Positions 33,437 to 42,128 of a stretch of 64,000 bases of DNA are shown one piece after another (the stretch's first letter is position 1; every line of letters begins with the position of its first letter). The DNA comes from Roseovarius sp. (GTDB taxonomy: Bacteria > Pseudomonadota > Alphaproteobacteria > Rhodobacterales > Rhodobacteraceae), in assembly GCF_030373445.1 (NCBI RefSeq), contig NZ_JAUCYU010000013.1, forward strand, positions 107,319 through 171,318. Direction: 5' to 3'. The notes beneath the pieces were generated by a model, which did not search any database, was not told the DNA's origin, and worked only from the letters and a program-made list of their open reading frames with translations. Position numbers and translations under genes: made by a program.

Positions 33437-35658
33437 GGGGTGCTGCCGTCATATGTCTTCTGGTGCTGGGGATGGCGCTGGCCGGGCCAGGTGTGGCCAC
33501 GGCGCAGGCTGCCGGCCCGGCAGAGGGCCAGACGGCCGGACAGACGGGCGCCCCGCCCCCGCCCGCCGTCCTGGTCGCCGACGATGTCTACATGGAAGGC
33601 AACGAACGCCTGGTCGCCACCGGCAATGTCGAGGCGCTCTACGACGGCACGCGGCTTCAGGCCGAGGGGATCATCTACGACCGCACCGAGGATACGCTGA
33701 TCCTGAGCGGGCCGATCGTCATCCACGAGGACGGCGAGTCGATCATCCTGGCCTCGTCGGGGGAAATCGACAAGGAGCTGCGCAACGGCATCCTGCGGGG
33801 CGCACGGATCGTGATGGGCGACCATGTGCAGCTTGCCGCGCAGGAGCTGAACCGCTCGGCCGGGCGGTACAACCAGCTCGTGAAGGTCTCTGTCACCTCG
33901 TGCAGGGTGTGCGAAACCGGGCGTGCCCCGCTCTGGCAGATCCGGGCGCGGCGGGTGATCCATGACCAGGAGGAGAAGCAGCTCTACTTCGAGGACGCGC
34001 AATTCCGGGTGATGGACACGCCGATCTTCTACCTGCCGCGGCTGCGCCTGCCCGACCCGTCGCTCGAACGCGCCACTGGCTTCCTGGTGCCGTCCTTCTA
34101 CAATTCTTCGCTGCTGGGCACCGGCGTCCGGGTGCCCTATTTCATCAAGCTGGGCGATCACAAGGACCTGACGGTCACGCCCTTCGTGACCACCAAGAGC
34201 ACGACGCTAGAGCTGCGTTACCGGCAGGCCTTCCGCAACGGGCGGATCGAGTTCGAGGGCGCGATTTCCGACGACGATCTCGGCACGAGAAGCCGGCGGG
34301 GGTACATCTTCGGCGAGGGCGAGTTCACCCTGCCGGGCGATTTCATCCTGCGCTTCGATGTCGAGACGGTGAACGACGACACCTACCTGCTGGATTATTC
34401 CTATTACGAGAAGGACCGGCTGGACAGCGAGATCGAGATCGAACGCGCCCGGCGCGACAGCTACGTGCGGGGCGCGATCACCCATTTCCACAGCCTGCGG
34501 GTGGGCGAGCAGAACAGCACCCTGCCGACGCTGGTCACCAATGCCGAGTGGGAGCGGCGGATGCATCCCAACTGGGCCGGCGGCGGCGAGATCCGGCTGG
34601 GGATGCTGGCGCATTCGCATATCCGCTCGTCCGGGCTGATCAGCGACGGGCCGGATATCGACCCCTGGGCCGACGGGCGCGACGTGGGGCGGCTGACGCT
34701 CAGCGCCGACTGGCACCGCAACTGGACCCTGCCGGGCGGCGTGCTGGCGCATGTGCGCACCGGCGTCGCCATCGACCATTTCGAGATACGGCAGGCCGGG
34801 CTGACCAGCCTGTCGACCGCGACCGAGGTGTCGCCCACCGTCGCGGTCGAACTGCGCTGGCCGCTGATCAATGCCATGTCGGGCCATTCGACCCACGTGA
34901 TCGAGCCGATCGTGCAGTTCTCGTGGACCGGCGGCGAGAACCCGTTCATCCCGAATGACGAAAGCACGCGGATCGAGTTCGACGAGGGCAACCTGTTCTC
35001 GACCTCGCGCTTCACCGCGCCGGACCGGCGCGAGCGCGGCCGCATCGCCGCCTATGGCGTCAGCTGGACAAGGTTCGACCCGTCCGGGCTTCAGACCTCG
35101 CTGGCGATGGGGCAGCTGGTACGCGACGAGATCCAGCTCGAGGTGAACGGGCAGGACAGCTTCACCAGCTCCTCGGGGCTGAACGGCAAGGTGTCGGACG
35201 TGCTGGTGGCGGGCCAGGTCAAGACCGGCAACGGGCTGGTCCTGACGGCGCGGGGGCTGTTCGACGACACGTTCAATACCACCAAGGCCGAGGCGCGGGC
35301 AAGCTGGCAGAACAGCCTTGCCAGCCTGAGCGCCACCTATATCTGGCTGGGCCGCGACCTTGCCGAGAACCGGCCGACGACGATCTCGGAATGGGCCTTC
35401 GATGCCTCCTACCGGCTGTCGCGGCACTGGACGGGCAGCGCCAACTGGCGTTATGACATTGCCAGCGACGAAAGCGTGCGCGCCGGGCTGGGGCTGACCT
35501 ACACGAACGAATGCGTCGAGGTCCGCCTTGCGGCGTCGCGGCGCTTTACCTCATCGACGATCCTTGAGCCCTCGACCGATATAAGCTTGACGGTCGGGCT
35601 CAGGGGCTTCACCACGAAGACGAGCGACAAAAGCTACGTCAGAACCTGTAACAATTAA
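33433..35658 (+). CDS. lptD: LPS assembly outer-membrane protein LptD
   Basis: About 741 residues from the ATG at 33433, which overlaps the lptG stop and gives a signal peptide 'MRGAAVICLLVLGMALAGPG'. The N-terminal OstA-type jellyroll (about 45-150) has 'RLVATGNVEALYDGTRLQAE'. A large beta-barrel follows to the end. Cysteines in 'VTSCRVCETGRAPLW' and near the C-terminus ('NECVEVRL', 'YVRTCNN') correspond to the disulfide-forming pairs that control LptD maturation. It inserts LPS into the outer leaflet with LptE. The C-terminus follows the beta-barrel pattern only loosely. Confidence 0.95.
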   Translation: MRGAAVICLLVLGMALAGPGVATAQAAGPAEGQTAGQTGAPPPPAVLVADDVYMEGNERLVATGNVEALYDGTRLQAEGIIYDRTEDTLILSGPIVIHEDGESIILASSGEIDKELRNGILRGARIVMGDHVQLAAQELNRSAGRYNQLVKVSVTSCRVCETGRAPLWQIRARRVIHDQEEKQLYFEDAQFRVMDTPIFYLPRLRLPDPSLERATGFLVPSFYNSSLLGTGVRVPYFIKLGDHKDLTVTPFVTTKSTTLELRYRQAFRNGRIEFEGAISDDDLGTRSRRGYIFGEGEFTLPGDFILRFDVETVNDDTYLLDYSYYEKDRLDSEIEIERARRDSYVRGAITHFHSLRVGEQNSTLPTLVTNAEWERRMHPNWAGGGEIRLGMLAHSHIRSSGLISDGPDIDPWADGRDVGRLTLSADWHRNWTLPGGVLAHVRTGVAIDHFEIRQAGLTSLSTATEVSPTVAVELRWPLINAMSGHSTHVIEPIVQFSWTGGENPFIPNDESTRIEFDEGNLFSTSRFTAPDRRERGRIAAYGVSWTRFDPSGLQTSLAMGQLVRDEIQLEVNGQDSFTSSSGLNGKVSDVLVAGQVKTGNGLVLTARGLFDDTFNTTKAEARASWQNSLASLSATYIWLGRDLAENRPTTISEWAFDASYRLSRHWTGSANWRYDIASDESVRAGLGLTYTNECVEVRLAASRRFTSSTILEPSTDISLTVGLRGFTTKTSDKSYVRTCNN

Positions 35659-35663
35659 CCCGA

Positions 35664-36911
35664 ATGGACGTCTCTATGCGAATTGTTGTCTTCAAAGCCG
35701 CCATGATCGCGCTGGTCGGCGCGCTGGTTTCGGTGCCGGCGCCCCGAGCCGCGGCGCAGGGCCTTTTCCAGCCGGTCATCAAGGTTAACGAACAGGCCGT
35801 CACCCGGTTCGAGATCGAGCAGCGGGCGCGGATGCTGACGCTGTTCCGCACGCCGGGCGACCCGATCGAGATCGCCCGGGAGCAGCTCGTGGACGACCGG
35901 CTCAAGCTGGGCGCGGCGAAGGTCGAGGGTATCCAGGTGACCGAAGACGTTGTGAACGCGGCGATGGAAGAGTTTGCCCAGCGGGGCAACATGTCGGCCA
36001 ACCAGATGGTGCAGAGCCTGGCCGGGGCCGGGGTGGACGAAAGCTCGTTCCGGGCCTTCGTGCGGGCCGGCGTGACCTGGCGCGAGGTGGTGCGGGCGAA
36101 GTTCGGCAATTCCGTCGACGTGAGCGAGGACGACATCGAACGCGCCAAGCTCGCGCTGACCGGGAGCTCGGGCGTGACCGTGCTCCTGTCGGAGATCGTG
36201 CTGCCCATTCCGCAGGGGCGCGGTCAGGAAGCGATGGCCCGGGCCGAGGAGCTGTCGCAGATCCGCAGCCTGGCGGAATTTGCCGCCGCGGCGCGGCGCT
36301 ATTCGGCCTCGCCCTCGGCCGACAGCGGCGGGCAGATGGGCTGGACCGCGGTCGACGAGCTGCCCGAGCCGCTGCGCCCCGTGGTGCTGGGGCTGTCGCC
36401 GGGCGAGGTGTCGGCGCCGCTGCCGACCGAGCGGGCGATCGTGCTGCTGCAACTGCGCGACATCGCCGAGACCGCCGTGCCGACGCCGCGCTACTCCTCG
36501 ATCGACTATGCCATGTACTATATCGACGGTGGCCGCAGCCAGGCCGCCCTGCAGCGGGCCGCCAATGTCGAGGCCGACGTGGATGTCTGCGACGACCTCT
36601 ACGGCATCGCCAAGGGCCAGCCGCCCGAAGTGCTGGCGCGCGAGAAGAAGGCGCCGAACGAGATCCCGCAGGACGTCGCGCGCGAGCTGGCCAATCTCGA
36701 CCCCGGCGAGGTGTCGACCCGGCTGACCCGGTCGAACGGGCAGACGCTGGTCTTCCTGATGCTGTGCGGGCGCACGCCGCTGGTCGATGGCGGCGAAGGC
36801 CCGTCGTCGGAGGAACTGACCAACTTCATCCGCAGCCGGCAGCTCGATTCCCTTGCCAATGGCTACCTGGAACAGCTGCGCGCCGAGGCCCGGATCGTCG
36901 AGCTGAGATGA
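35664..36911 (+). CDS. surA: Periplasmic chaperone/peptidyl-prolyl isomerase SurA
   Basis: A 415-residue protein with a signal peptide ending '...PAPRAAAQ'; an internal ATG at 35676 ('MRIVVFKAAMIALVGALVS') may be the true start. The SurA N-terminal chaperone domain is about residues 33-170 ('IKVNEQAVTRFEIEQRARML'). One parvulin domain has 'VLLSEIVLPIPQGRGQEAMA' and 'SASPSADSGGQMGWTAVDEL' near residues 175-225. It escorts unfolded barrels such as LptD across the periplasm, which fits its place just after lptD. The stop overlaps the pdxA start. Confidence 0.94.
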   Translation: MDVSMRIVVFKAAMIALVGALVSVPAPRAAAQGLFQPVIKVNEQAVTRFEIEQRARMLTLFRTPGDPIEIAREQLVDDRLKLGAAKVEGIQVTEDVVNAAMEEFAQRGNMSANQMVQSLAGAGVDESSFRAFVRAGVTWREVVRAKFGNSVDVSEDDIERAKLALTGSSGVTVLLSEIVLPIPQGRGQEAMARAEELSQIRSLAEFAAAARRYSASPSADSGGQMGWTAVDELPEPLRPVVLGLSPGEVSAPLPTERAIVLLQLRDIAETAVPTPRYSSIDYAMYYIDGGRSQAALQRAANVEADVDVCDDLYGIAKGQPPEVLAREKKAPNEIPQDVARELANLDPGEVSTRLTRSNGQTLVFLMLCGRTPLVDGGEGPSSEELTNFIRSRQLDSLANGYLEQLRAEARIVELR

Positions 36912-37882
36912 CGGCCCCCATCGCGCTGACCTGTGGCGAACCGGCCGGGGTGGGCCCGGAGCTGGCGGTTCGGGCGTGGGAGCGGCTGGAGGGGCGGCTG
37001 CCCTTCTTCCTGTTGGGCGACCCCGATCACCTGCCCGAGGGCGCCCGCGTGGTCGAGATCGACAGCCCCGAGGGGTGCCTGGCCGCCCTGCCCCGCGGCC
37101 TGCCGGTGCTGCCGCACCGGTTCGAGGGCGCGCTGACGCCCGGCCAGCCCAACCCGGCCCATGCGCAGGGCGTGATCGACGTGATCGCCCGCGCGGTGAC
37201 GCTGGTGCAGGACGGGTTCGCCGGCGCCGTCTGTACCGCTCCCATCCACAAGAAGGCCCTGCAGGACGGCGCGGGGTTCGCCTATCCCGGCCATACCGAG
37301 TACCTGGCCGCGCTTGGCGGGGTCGACCGGGTGGTGATGATGCTGGCCAGCGACGTGCTGCGGGTGGTGCCGGCGACGATCCACATTCCGCTGAAGGACG
37401 TGCCCGGGGCGCTGACGGCCGAGTTGCTGCGCGAGACGCTGCGGATCACCCATGCGGCGCTGGTGCGCGATTTCTCGGTGGCGACGCCGCGGCTGGCGGT
37501 GGCGGGGCTCAACCCCCATGCCGGCGAAGGCGGCAAGATGGGGCGCGAGGAGATCGAGCTGATCGCGCCGGTGATCGAGGAATTGCGGGCCGAGGGGCTG
37601 GACCTCGCCGGGCCGATGTCGGCGGACACGATGTTCCACGCCAGCGCGCGGGCCACCTATGACGCGGCGGTGGCGATGTATCACGACCAGGCGCTGATCC
37701 CGATCAAGACGCTGGATTTCGACCGGGGCGTGAACGTGACGCTGGGCCTGCCCTTCATCCGCACTTCGCCCGATCACGGCACCGCGCTGGACATCGCCGG
37801 CAAGGGGGTGGCCAACCCCACCTCGACGATCGAGGCGCTGCGGCTGGCCGCGCGCATGGCCGTCGCCCGCGCCGCCGCATGA
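36908..37882 (+). CDS. pdxA: 4-hydroxythreonine-4-phosphate dehydrogenase
   Basis: About 324 residues from the ATG at 36908 ('MTAPIALTCGEPAGVGPELA'), overlapping the surA stop. Conserved blocks are 'FAGAVCTAPIHKKALQDGAG', 'YPGHTEYLAALGG', 'LAVAGLNPHAGEGGKMGREE' and 'YHDQALIPIKTLDFDRGVNV', which supply the metal-binding histidines. It makes 3-amino-2-oxopropyl phosphate for pyridoxal 5'-phosphate synthesis. The surA-pdxA-rsmA order is conserved in many proteobacteria and has no obvious functional logic beyond coexpression. Confidence 0.96.
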   Translation: MTAPIALTCGEPAGVGPELAVRAWERLEGRLPFFLLGDPDHLPEGARVVEIDSPEGCLAALPRGLPVLPHRFEGALTPGQPNPAHAQGVIDVIARAVTLVQDGFAGAVCTAPIHKKALQDGAGFAYPGHTEYLAALGGVDRVVMMLASDVLRVVPATIHIPLKDVPGALTAELLRETLRITHAALVRDFSVATPRLAVAGLNPHAGEGGKMGREEIELIAPVIEELRAEGLDLAGPMSADTMFHASARATYDAAVAMYHDQALIPIKTLDFDRGVNVTLGLPFIRTSPDHGTALDIAGKGVANPTSTIEALRLAARMAVARAAA

Positions 37883-38718
37883 GCGGGATCGACAGCCTGC
37901 CGCCCCTGCGCGAGGTGATCGCGGCGCACGGGCTGTCGGCGCGCAAGTCGCTGGGGCAGAACTTCCTTCTGGACCTGAACCTGACGGCGCGGATCGCCCG
38001 CGCGGCGGGGGATATCGCGGGCGCCGACGTGCTGGAGATCGGGCCGGGGCCCGGCGGGCTGACCCGTGGGCTGCTGGCCGAGGGCGCGCGCCGGGTGCTG
38101 GCGGTGGAGAAGGACAGCCGCTGCATCCCCGCGCTGGAGGAGATCGCCGCGGCTTACCCCGGCCGGCTGGACGTGATCGAGGGCGACGCGCTGGAGGTGG
38201 ACCCGCTGGCGCACCTGACCCCGCCGATCAAGGTGGCGGCCAACCTGCCCTACAATGTCGGGACGGAACTGCTGGTGCGGTGGCTGACGCCGAAGGACTG
38301 GCCGCCTTTCTGGGAGAGCCTGACGCTGATGTTCCAGCGCGAGGTGGCGGAGCGGATCGTGGCGCAGCCGGGCGGCAAGGCATACGGGCGGCTTGCCGTG
38401 CTGGCGCAGTGGCGCTGTGACGCGAAGATCGTGATGAGCCTGCCGCCAGGGGCGTTCTCGCCCCCGCCCAAGGTGTCGAGCGCGGTGGTGCACCTGACCG
38501 CCCTGCCCGGCCCCCGCTATCCGGCGAATGCGAAGATATTGCAGGACGTGGTGGCCCGCGCCTTCAACCAGCGGCGCAAGATGCTGCGGGCGGCGCTGAA
38601 GGGGCTGGGGCCGGATATCGAGGACCGGCTGCTGGCGGCGGGGATCAAGCCCACGGACCGGGCCGAGGTGGTGTCGCTGGAGCAGTTCTGCGCGCTGGCG
38701 CGGGGGTTCGAGGGGTAG
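37879..38718 (+). CDS. rsmA: 16S rRNA (adenine1518/1519-N6)-dimethyltransferase
   Basis: A 279-residue KsgA/RsmA. The SAM-binding signature is 'VLEIGPGPGGLTRGLLAEGA' (near residue 54), preceded by 'ARKSLGQNFLLDLNLTARIA'. The catalytic N6-methyltransferase motif is 'AANLPYNVGTELLVRWL' near residue 121. It dimethylates two adjacent adenines near the 3' end of 16S rRNA during 30S assembly. It overlaps pdxA by ATGA and is the last gene of the chain. Confidence 0.97.
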   Translation: MSGIDSLPPLREVIAAHGLSARKSLGQNFLLDLNLTARIARAAGDIAGADVLEIGPGPGGLTRGLLAEGARRVLAVEKDSRCIPALEEIAAAYPGRLDVIEGDALEVDPLAHLTPPIKVAANLPYNVGTELLVRWLTPKDWPPFWESLTLMFQREVAERIVAQPGGKAYGRLAVLAQWRCDAKIVMSLPPGAFSPPPKVSSAVVHLTALPGPRYPANAKILQDVVARAFNQRRKMLRAALKGLGPDIEDRLLAAGIKPTDRAEVVSLEQFCALARGFEG

Positions 38719-38762
38719 CGACCGTCTTTCAGGCCCCTGCGCGGAACAAAGGGCTTCAGCCC

Positions 38763-38902
38763 GCCGCGCATCGACGGGCCGCCCCGACGGCACGGCGATT
38801 TAGCAGGCGAAGTGCCACGCACGCAGTTCAGATGTATTTGGCAGGTATAAAGTGCCCATCACGACCGTCGGATCGCCGCGCCACGGCCCGTCGATGCGCG
38901 GC
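38763..38902. repeat. Perfect 19-bp inverted repeat in non-coding DNA after rsmA
   Basis: GCCGCGCATCGACGGGCCG (38763-38781) is the exact reverse complement of CGGCCCGTCGATGCGCGGC (38884-38902), with 102 bases between. It fills most of the 283-base gap between rsmA and the DUF4167 gene; besides this repeat and the terminator downstream I see nothing else there. No coding frame or transposase is visible inside, so it may be a remnant or a miniature repetitive element. Confidence 0.7.
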
Positions 38903-38942
38903 TACTCAAGCGAAGCGCAAACTTTCCCTACTGTTTCCCCAA

Positions 38943-38974
38943 AAGAAAAAAGCGCCACCCTTCGGCAGCGCTTT
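38943..38974 (-). terminator. Intrinsic terminator of the DUF4167 gene
   Basis: Read on the minus strand, AAAAGCGCTGCC-GAA-GGGTGGCGCTTTTTT gives a strong stem with a U-tract extended by CTTTT, starting about 28 bases after the stop at 39002. With A's and T's on both sides, it may also terminate transcripts from rsmA on the plus strand. Confidence 0.8.
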
Positions 38975-39001
38975 TCCAGATTTCAACCGTAGCGAGGCAG
39001 C

Positions 39002-39655
39002 CTACTCTGCCGCTTCCTGCGAATCCGGGCCCTTGTCGCCGCCGTCGCCGCCCTTGTCGCCCCCGTCGGAGGCTTTCGGCTTGGGCGTGCGCGGCTTGCG
39101 GGTGCGCTTGGGCTTTTCCTGCGGCGCGTCCTGCTGGCCACCGGTGTCGCCCGACTTGCTTTCCGGCGTTTCCACCAGCCCGCTGTCGGGCTCGTCGCCC
39201 GTGGTTTCCAGCACGTCCGAGCGGGAAGACTTCTTCGACTTGCCTTCGCCCTGCGACGGCTGGTCGTTCTGGTGATGTTGCGACGGCTGGTCATCCTCGA
39301 CCATGTCGCCGCCGTTCATCTCGCGTTCCTGCCGCTTGGCGCGCTCGCGGTCGCGCTCGGCCTGGCGTTCGCGGTTCTGGCGCTCCTGCTCCTCGCGCTT
39401 GGCGTCCTGCTCCTTCTGGGCGGACCCCAGAAGCCGCAGGTAATGCTCGGCATGCTGCTGGAAGTTCTCCGCGGCGACGCGGTCGCCGGACAGCTGGGCA
39501 TCGCGCGCCAGCTGGTTGTACTTGTCGATGACCTGCTGCGGCGTGCCGCGCACCTTGCCCTCGGGCCCCGAGCTGTCGAAAACCCGGTTGACCACATTGC
39601 CCATCGATCTATTGCGGTTCGACTTGTTCCGCGAACGTGACTTGGATGATCTCAT
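39002..39655 (-). CDS. DUF4167 domain protein (basic N-terminus, charged low-complexity tail)
   Basis: About 217 residues from the ATG at 39655 ('MRSSKSRSRNKSNRNRSMGN'), the usual start of this alphaproteobacterial family; the open frame extends upstream without family similarity. The DUF4167 core is 'NVVNRVFDSSGPEGKVRGTP' to 'AENFQQHAEHYLRLLGS' (about residues 20-80). A long Arg/Glu/Gln-rich coiled segment follows, then a Lys/Pro/Asp/Gly-rich disordered C-terminus. The basic N-terminus suggests nucleic-acid contact, but the function is unknown. A strong terminator follows. Confidence 0.85.
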   Translation of the reverse strand: MRSSKSRSRNKSNRNRSMGNVVNRVFDSSGPEGKVRGTPQQVIDKYNQLARDAQLSGDRVAAENFQQHAEHYLRLLGSAQKEQDAKREEQERQNRERQAERDRERAKRQEREMNGGDMVEDDQPSQHHQNDQPSQGEGKSKKSSRSDVLETTGDEPDSGLVETPESKSGDTGGQQDAPQEKPKRTRKPRTPKPKASDGGDKGGDGGDKGPDSQEAAE

Positions 39656-39885
39656 TGTTAAGTTGTCAGCCCTATGCTCAAAGCGTCTTTTCGATCCGAC
39701 TGGCGCCCCTTGCGCCGAAATTTTACCCGGATCCGACATGTTCTGGCTTGATGTCAAGCGGGACCGCCCGTCTGGGCATCCACCGGCTAGACCCCTTCAG
39801 TAAACATGCCTGAAGGCCCGAGACAAGGGGAAAGGCTGAAATTTCGGTCAAATTGCGCGTTTTTTGGCTCTCGCGTGTCGGCAAG

Positions 39886-40731
39886 TCACGGGGCCGTGAG
39901 GGGGCGGGCCGCGCTGAGCACCCTGTCGCGCCCGTCGAGATCGGTCAGGAGGCGCGGGTTTTCGAAGCCGTGGGCGTGCAGAAGGGCCGAGACGTCGGGC
40001 CCCTGCCGCCAGCCGATTTCCAGCAGAAGGCGGCCGCCGGGGCGGAGGTGATCCATGGCGCCTTCGGCAATGGCGCGATAGGCGGTCAGGCCGTCGCCCT
40101 CGTCGGTGAGTGCCCCGCGCGGCTCATAGCGCAGCTCGGGCTCCAGCATGTCCATCTCCCACGCGGCGATGTAGGGCGGGTTCGAGACGATGAGGTCATA
40201 TTGCCCGTCGACGGCGGTGAACCAGTCGGAGCGCAGCAGCTCGCAGCGGTCGGTCACGCCAAGGTTTTCCGCGTTCTCCCGCGCCACCGCCAGCGCCTCG
40301 TCGGAGATATCGGTGCCGGTGCCGCTGGCCCCGGGCCGCGCGGCCAGCAGCGACAGCAGGATACAGCCTGTGCCGGTGCCGAGGTCGAGCACCCGCTCGA
40401 ACGGTGCGCCCAGCCCGGCCTCGACCAGCATCTCGGTCTCTGGCCGGGGGTCGAGCACGTGGCGGGTGACGCGGAATTCGTGGCGGTAGAAGGCGCGCAG
40501 GCCCAGGATATGCGACAGCGGCTCGCGCGCGCAGCGGCGGGCGGCCATGCCGGTCAGGCGGTCCTCGGCCTCGGCCGGCAGCGGGTCGGTCTGCATCAGG
40601 CTGACGCGGTCGGGCGCCACGCCCAGGGCGGCGGCCATGATCCGCCGCGCCTCGCGGGGGGCGCCTTCGATGCCGGCGGCGGCGAGCCTCCCGCGCAGGT
40701 CGGAGAGCCCGTCGCCCACGCTGCGGGTCAC
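39886..40731 (-). CDS. prmC: Peptide chain release factor N5-glutamine methyltransferase
   Basis: A 281-residue SAM-dependent methyltransferase. The substrate-glutamine motif is 'LIVSNPPYIAAWEMDMLEPE' near residue 178 (NPPY). The SAM-binding motif is 'RVLDLGTGTGCILLSLLAAR' near residue 114, and an N-terminal helical domain has 'GLRAFYRHEFRVTRHVLDPR'. It methylates the glutamine of the GGQ motif in the release factor encoded immediately upstream. Translation starts at a GTG (40731) overlapping the prfA stop, so enzyme and substrate are coupled. Confidence 0.95.
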   Translation of the reverse strand: MTRSVGDGLSDLRGRLAAAGIEGAPREARRIMAAALGVAPDRVSLMQTDPLPAEAEDRLTGMAARRCAREPLSHILGLRAFYRHEFRVTRHVLDPRPETEMLVEAGLGAPFERVLDLGTGTGCILLSLLAARPGASGTGTDISDEALAVARENAENLGVTDRCELLRSDWFTAVDGQYDLIVSNPPYIAAWEMDMLEPELRYEPRGALTDEGDGLTAYRAIAEGAMDHLRPGGRLLLEIGWRQGPDVSALLHAHGFENPRLLTDLDGRDRVLSAARPLTAP

Positions 40732-41777
40732 CCCTCCATCTCCGCCAGCAGGGTGGCCTGGGCGTCGGCGGTCAGGGCGTCGGTGATCTCGTCGAGGTCG
40801 CCGTTCATGATCTGGTCGAGCTTGTAGAGGGTGAGGCCGATGCGGTGATCGGTCATGCGCCCTTGCGGGAAATTGTAGGTGCGGATCCGTTCCGATCGGT
40901 CGCCCGAGCCCACCATCGCCGCCCGGGCCGAGGAGCGTTCGTCATGCGCCTTCTGGCGCTCCATGTCGTAGAGCCGGGTCTTCAGCACCTGCATGGCGAT
41001 CTCGCGGTTGCGGTGCTGGGATTTCTCGGAGGAGGTCACAACGATGCCGGTGGGCAGGTGGGTGATGCGCACGGCGGAATCGGTGGTGTTGACGTGCTGC
41101 CCCCCTGCCCCGCTTGACCGCATCGTGTCGATGCGCAGGGCGTTGGGGTCGATCTGGATGTCCACGTCCTCGGCCTCGGGCAGCACGGCGACGGTGGCGG
41201 CGGAGGTGTGGATGCGCCCGCCGCTCTCGGTTTCCGGCACGCGCTGCACGCGGTGCACGCCGCTTTCGAACTTCATCCGGGCGAAGACCCCGTCGCCCTT
41301 CACGTGGGCCACCAGCTCCTTGATCCCGCCAAGCTCGGTCTGGCTCATCTCGATGATCTCGAAACTCCAGCCCTTCTCCTCAGCGTGGCGCTGGTACATG
41401 CGCAGCAGGTCGCCGGCAAAAAGCGCCGCCTCCTCGCCGCCCGTGCCGGGGCGGATCTCGAGGATGACCGAGCGGTTGTCGGCCTCGTCCCTGGGCAGCA
41501 GGGCCAGTTGCAGCTTGTCCTCGAGCCCGGGCTTGCGGGCTTCGAGCGTCTCCAGCTCCTCGCGCGCCAGCTCGCGCATCTCGGGGTCGTCGAGCATCGC
41601 CTGCGCGCCCTCGAGATCGTCGAGCAATTGCCTGTAGGCGCGGATTTCCTCGACCACCGGGCGCAGCTCGGCATATTCGCGGCCCAGCTTGGCGATATCG
41701 CCGCCGCCCTCGGCCATCCGCGCCTCGAGATACTCGAAGCGCTGCGTGATCTCGTTCAGTTTGTCCAAGGGCACCAT
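40728..41777 (-). CDS. prfA: Peptide chain release factor 1
   Basis: About 349 residues from the ATG at 41777 ('MVPLDKLNEITQRFEYLEAR'), with GGGAGAG upstream; an alternative ATG at 41795 would add six residues. The GGQ motif is in 'MRSSGAGGQHVNTTDSAVRI' and the class I RF1 signature is intact. The codon-recognition region precedes it. It releases peptides at UAA and UAG. It is followed by prmC, which methylates the GGQ glutamine. It is divergent from the small secreted-protein gene at 41841. Confidence 0.96.
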   Translation of the reverse strand: MVPLDKLNEITQRFEYLEARMAEGGGDIAKLGREYAELRPVVEEIRAYRQLLDDLEGAQAMLDDPEMRELAREELETLEARKPGLEDKLQLALLPRDEADNRSVILEIRPGTGGEEAALFAGDLLRMYQRHAEEKGWSFEIIEMSQTELGGIKELVAHVKGDGVFARMKFESGVHRVQRVPETESGGRIHTSAATVAVLPEAEDVDIQIDPNALRIDTMRSSGAGGQHVNTTDSAVRITHLPTGIVVTSSEKSQHRNREIAMQVLKTRLYDMERQKAHDERSSARAAMVGSGDRSERIRTYNFPQGRMTDHRIGLTLYKLDQIMNGDLDEITDALTADAQATLLAEMEG

Positions 41778-41840
41778 TGCGCCGGTCTCTCCCATTCCTT
41801 TCATTTGGTCAAGCGGGTTGACGGTGCTATACTTGGCCCC

Positions 41841-42128
41841 ATGAAACGGCTTGCCATCCTCTTCACGCTTCTTGCCGCGCCGGTGCTGGCCGACGGGATG
41901 TACAATGGCAAGACGGTGGATTGCTACTGCACCGACAAGACCGGCGGGCGGGTCGAGATCGGCGAGATGACCTGCCTGCACGTGGACGGCCGCAGTTTCA
42001 TGGCGCAGTGCCAGATGTCGCTCAACAACCCGATGTGGCGCGAGGTGAGCGAGGGGTGCCTGTCATCCTCCCTGACGGAACCGGTCGAGCCAGCCGTCGA
42101 CGCGCCTGGCGTTCACTCCAAGATCTGA
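41841..42128 (+). CDS. Small secreted cysteine-containing protein, unknown function
   Basis: The ATG at 41841 gives a 95-residue protein with a signal peptide 'MKRLAILFTLLAAPVLADGM'. The mature part has four cysteines in 'GKTVDCYCTDKTGGRVEIGE', 'MTCLHVDG' and 'MAQCQMSLNNPMW', with a fifth in 'SEGCLSSS'. The spacing suggests a disulfide-stabilised small domain. I do not recognise a characterised family. The last 66 bases overlap the convergent DUF1499 gene at 42063-42482. Confidence 0.7.
   Translation: MKRLAILFTLLAAPVLADGMYNGKTVDCYCTDKTGGRVEIGEMTCLHVDGRSFMAQCQMSLNNPMWREVSEGCLSSSLTEPVEPAVDAPGVHSKI

Noticed and set aside
39794..39816. CCTTCAG-N9-CTGAAGG hairpin downstream of prmC as a terminator
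   Set aside because: The 7-bp stem has no U-tract on either strand and sits in the DUF4167/prmC gap without clear role; too weak to call.
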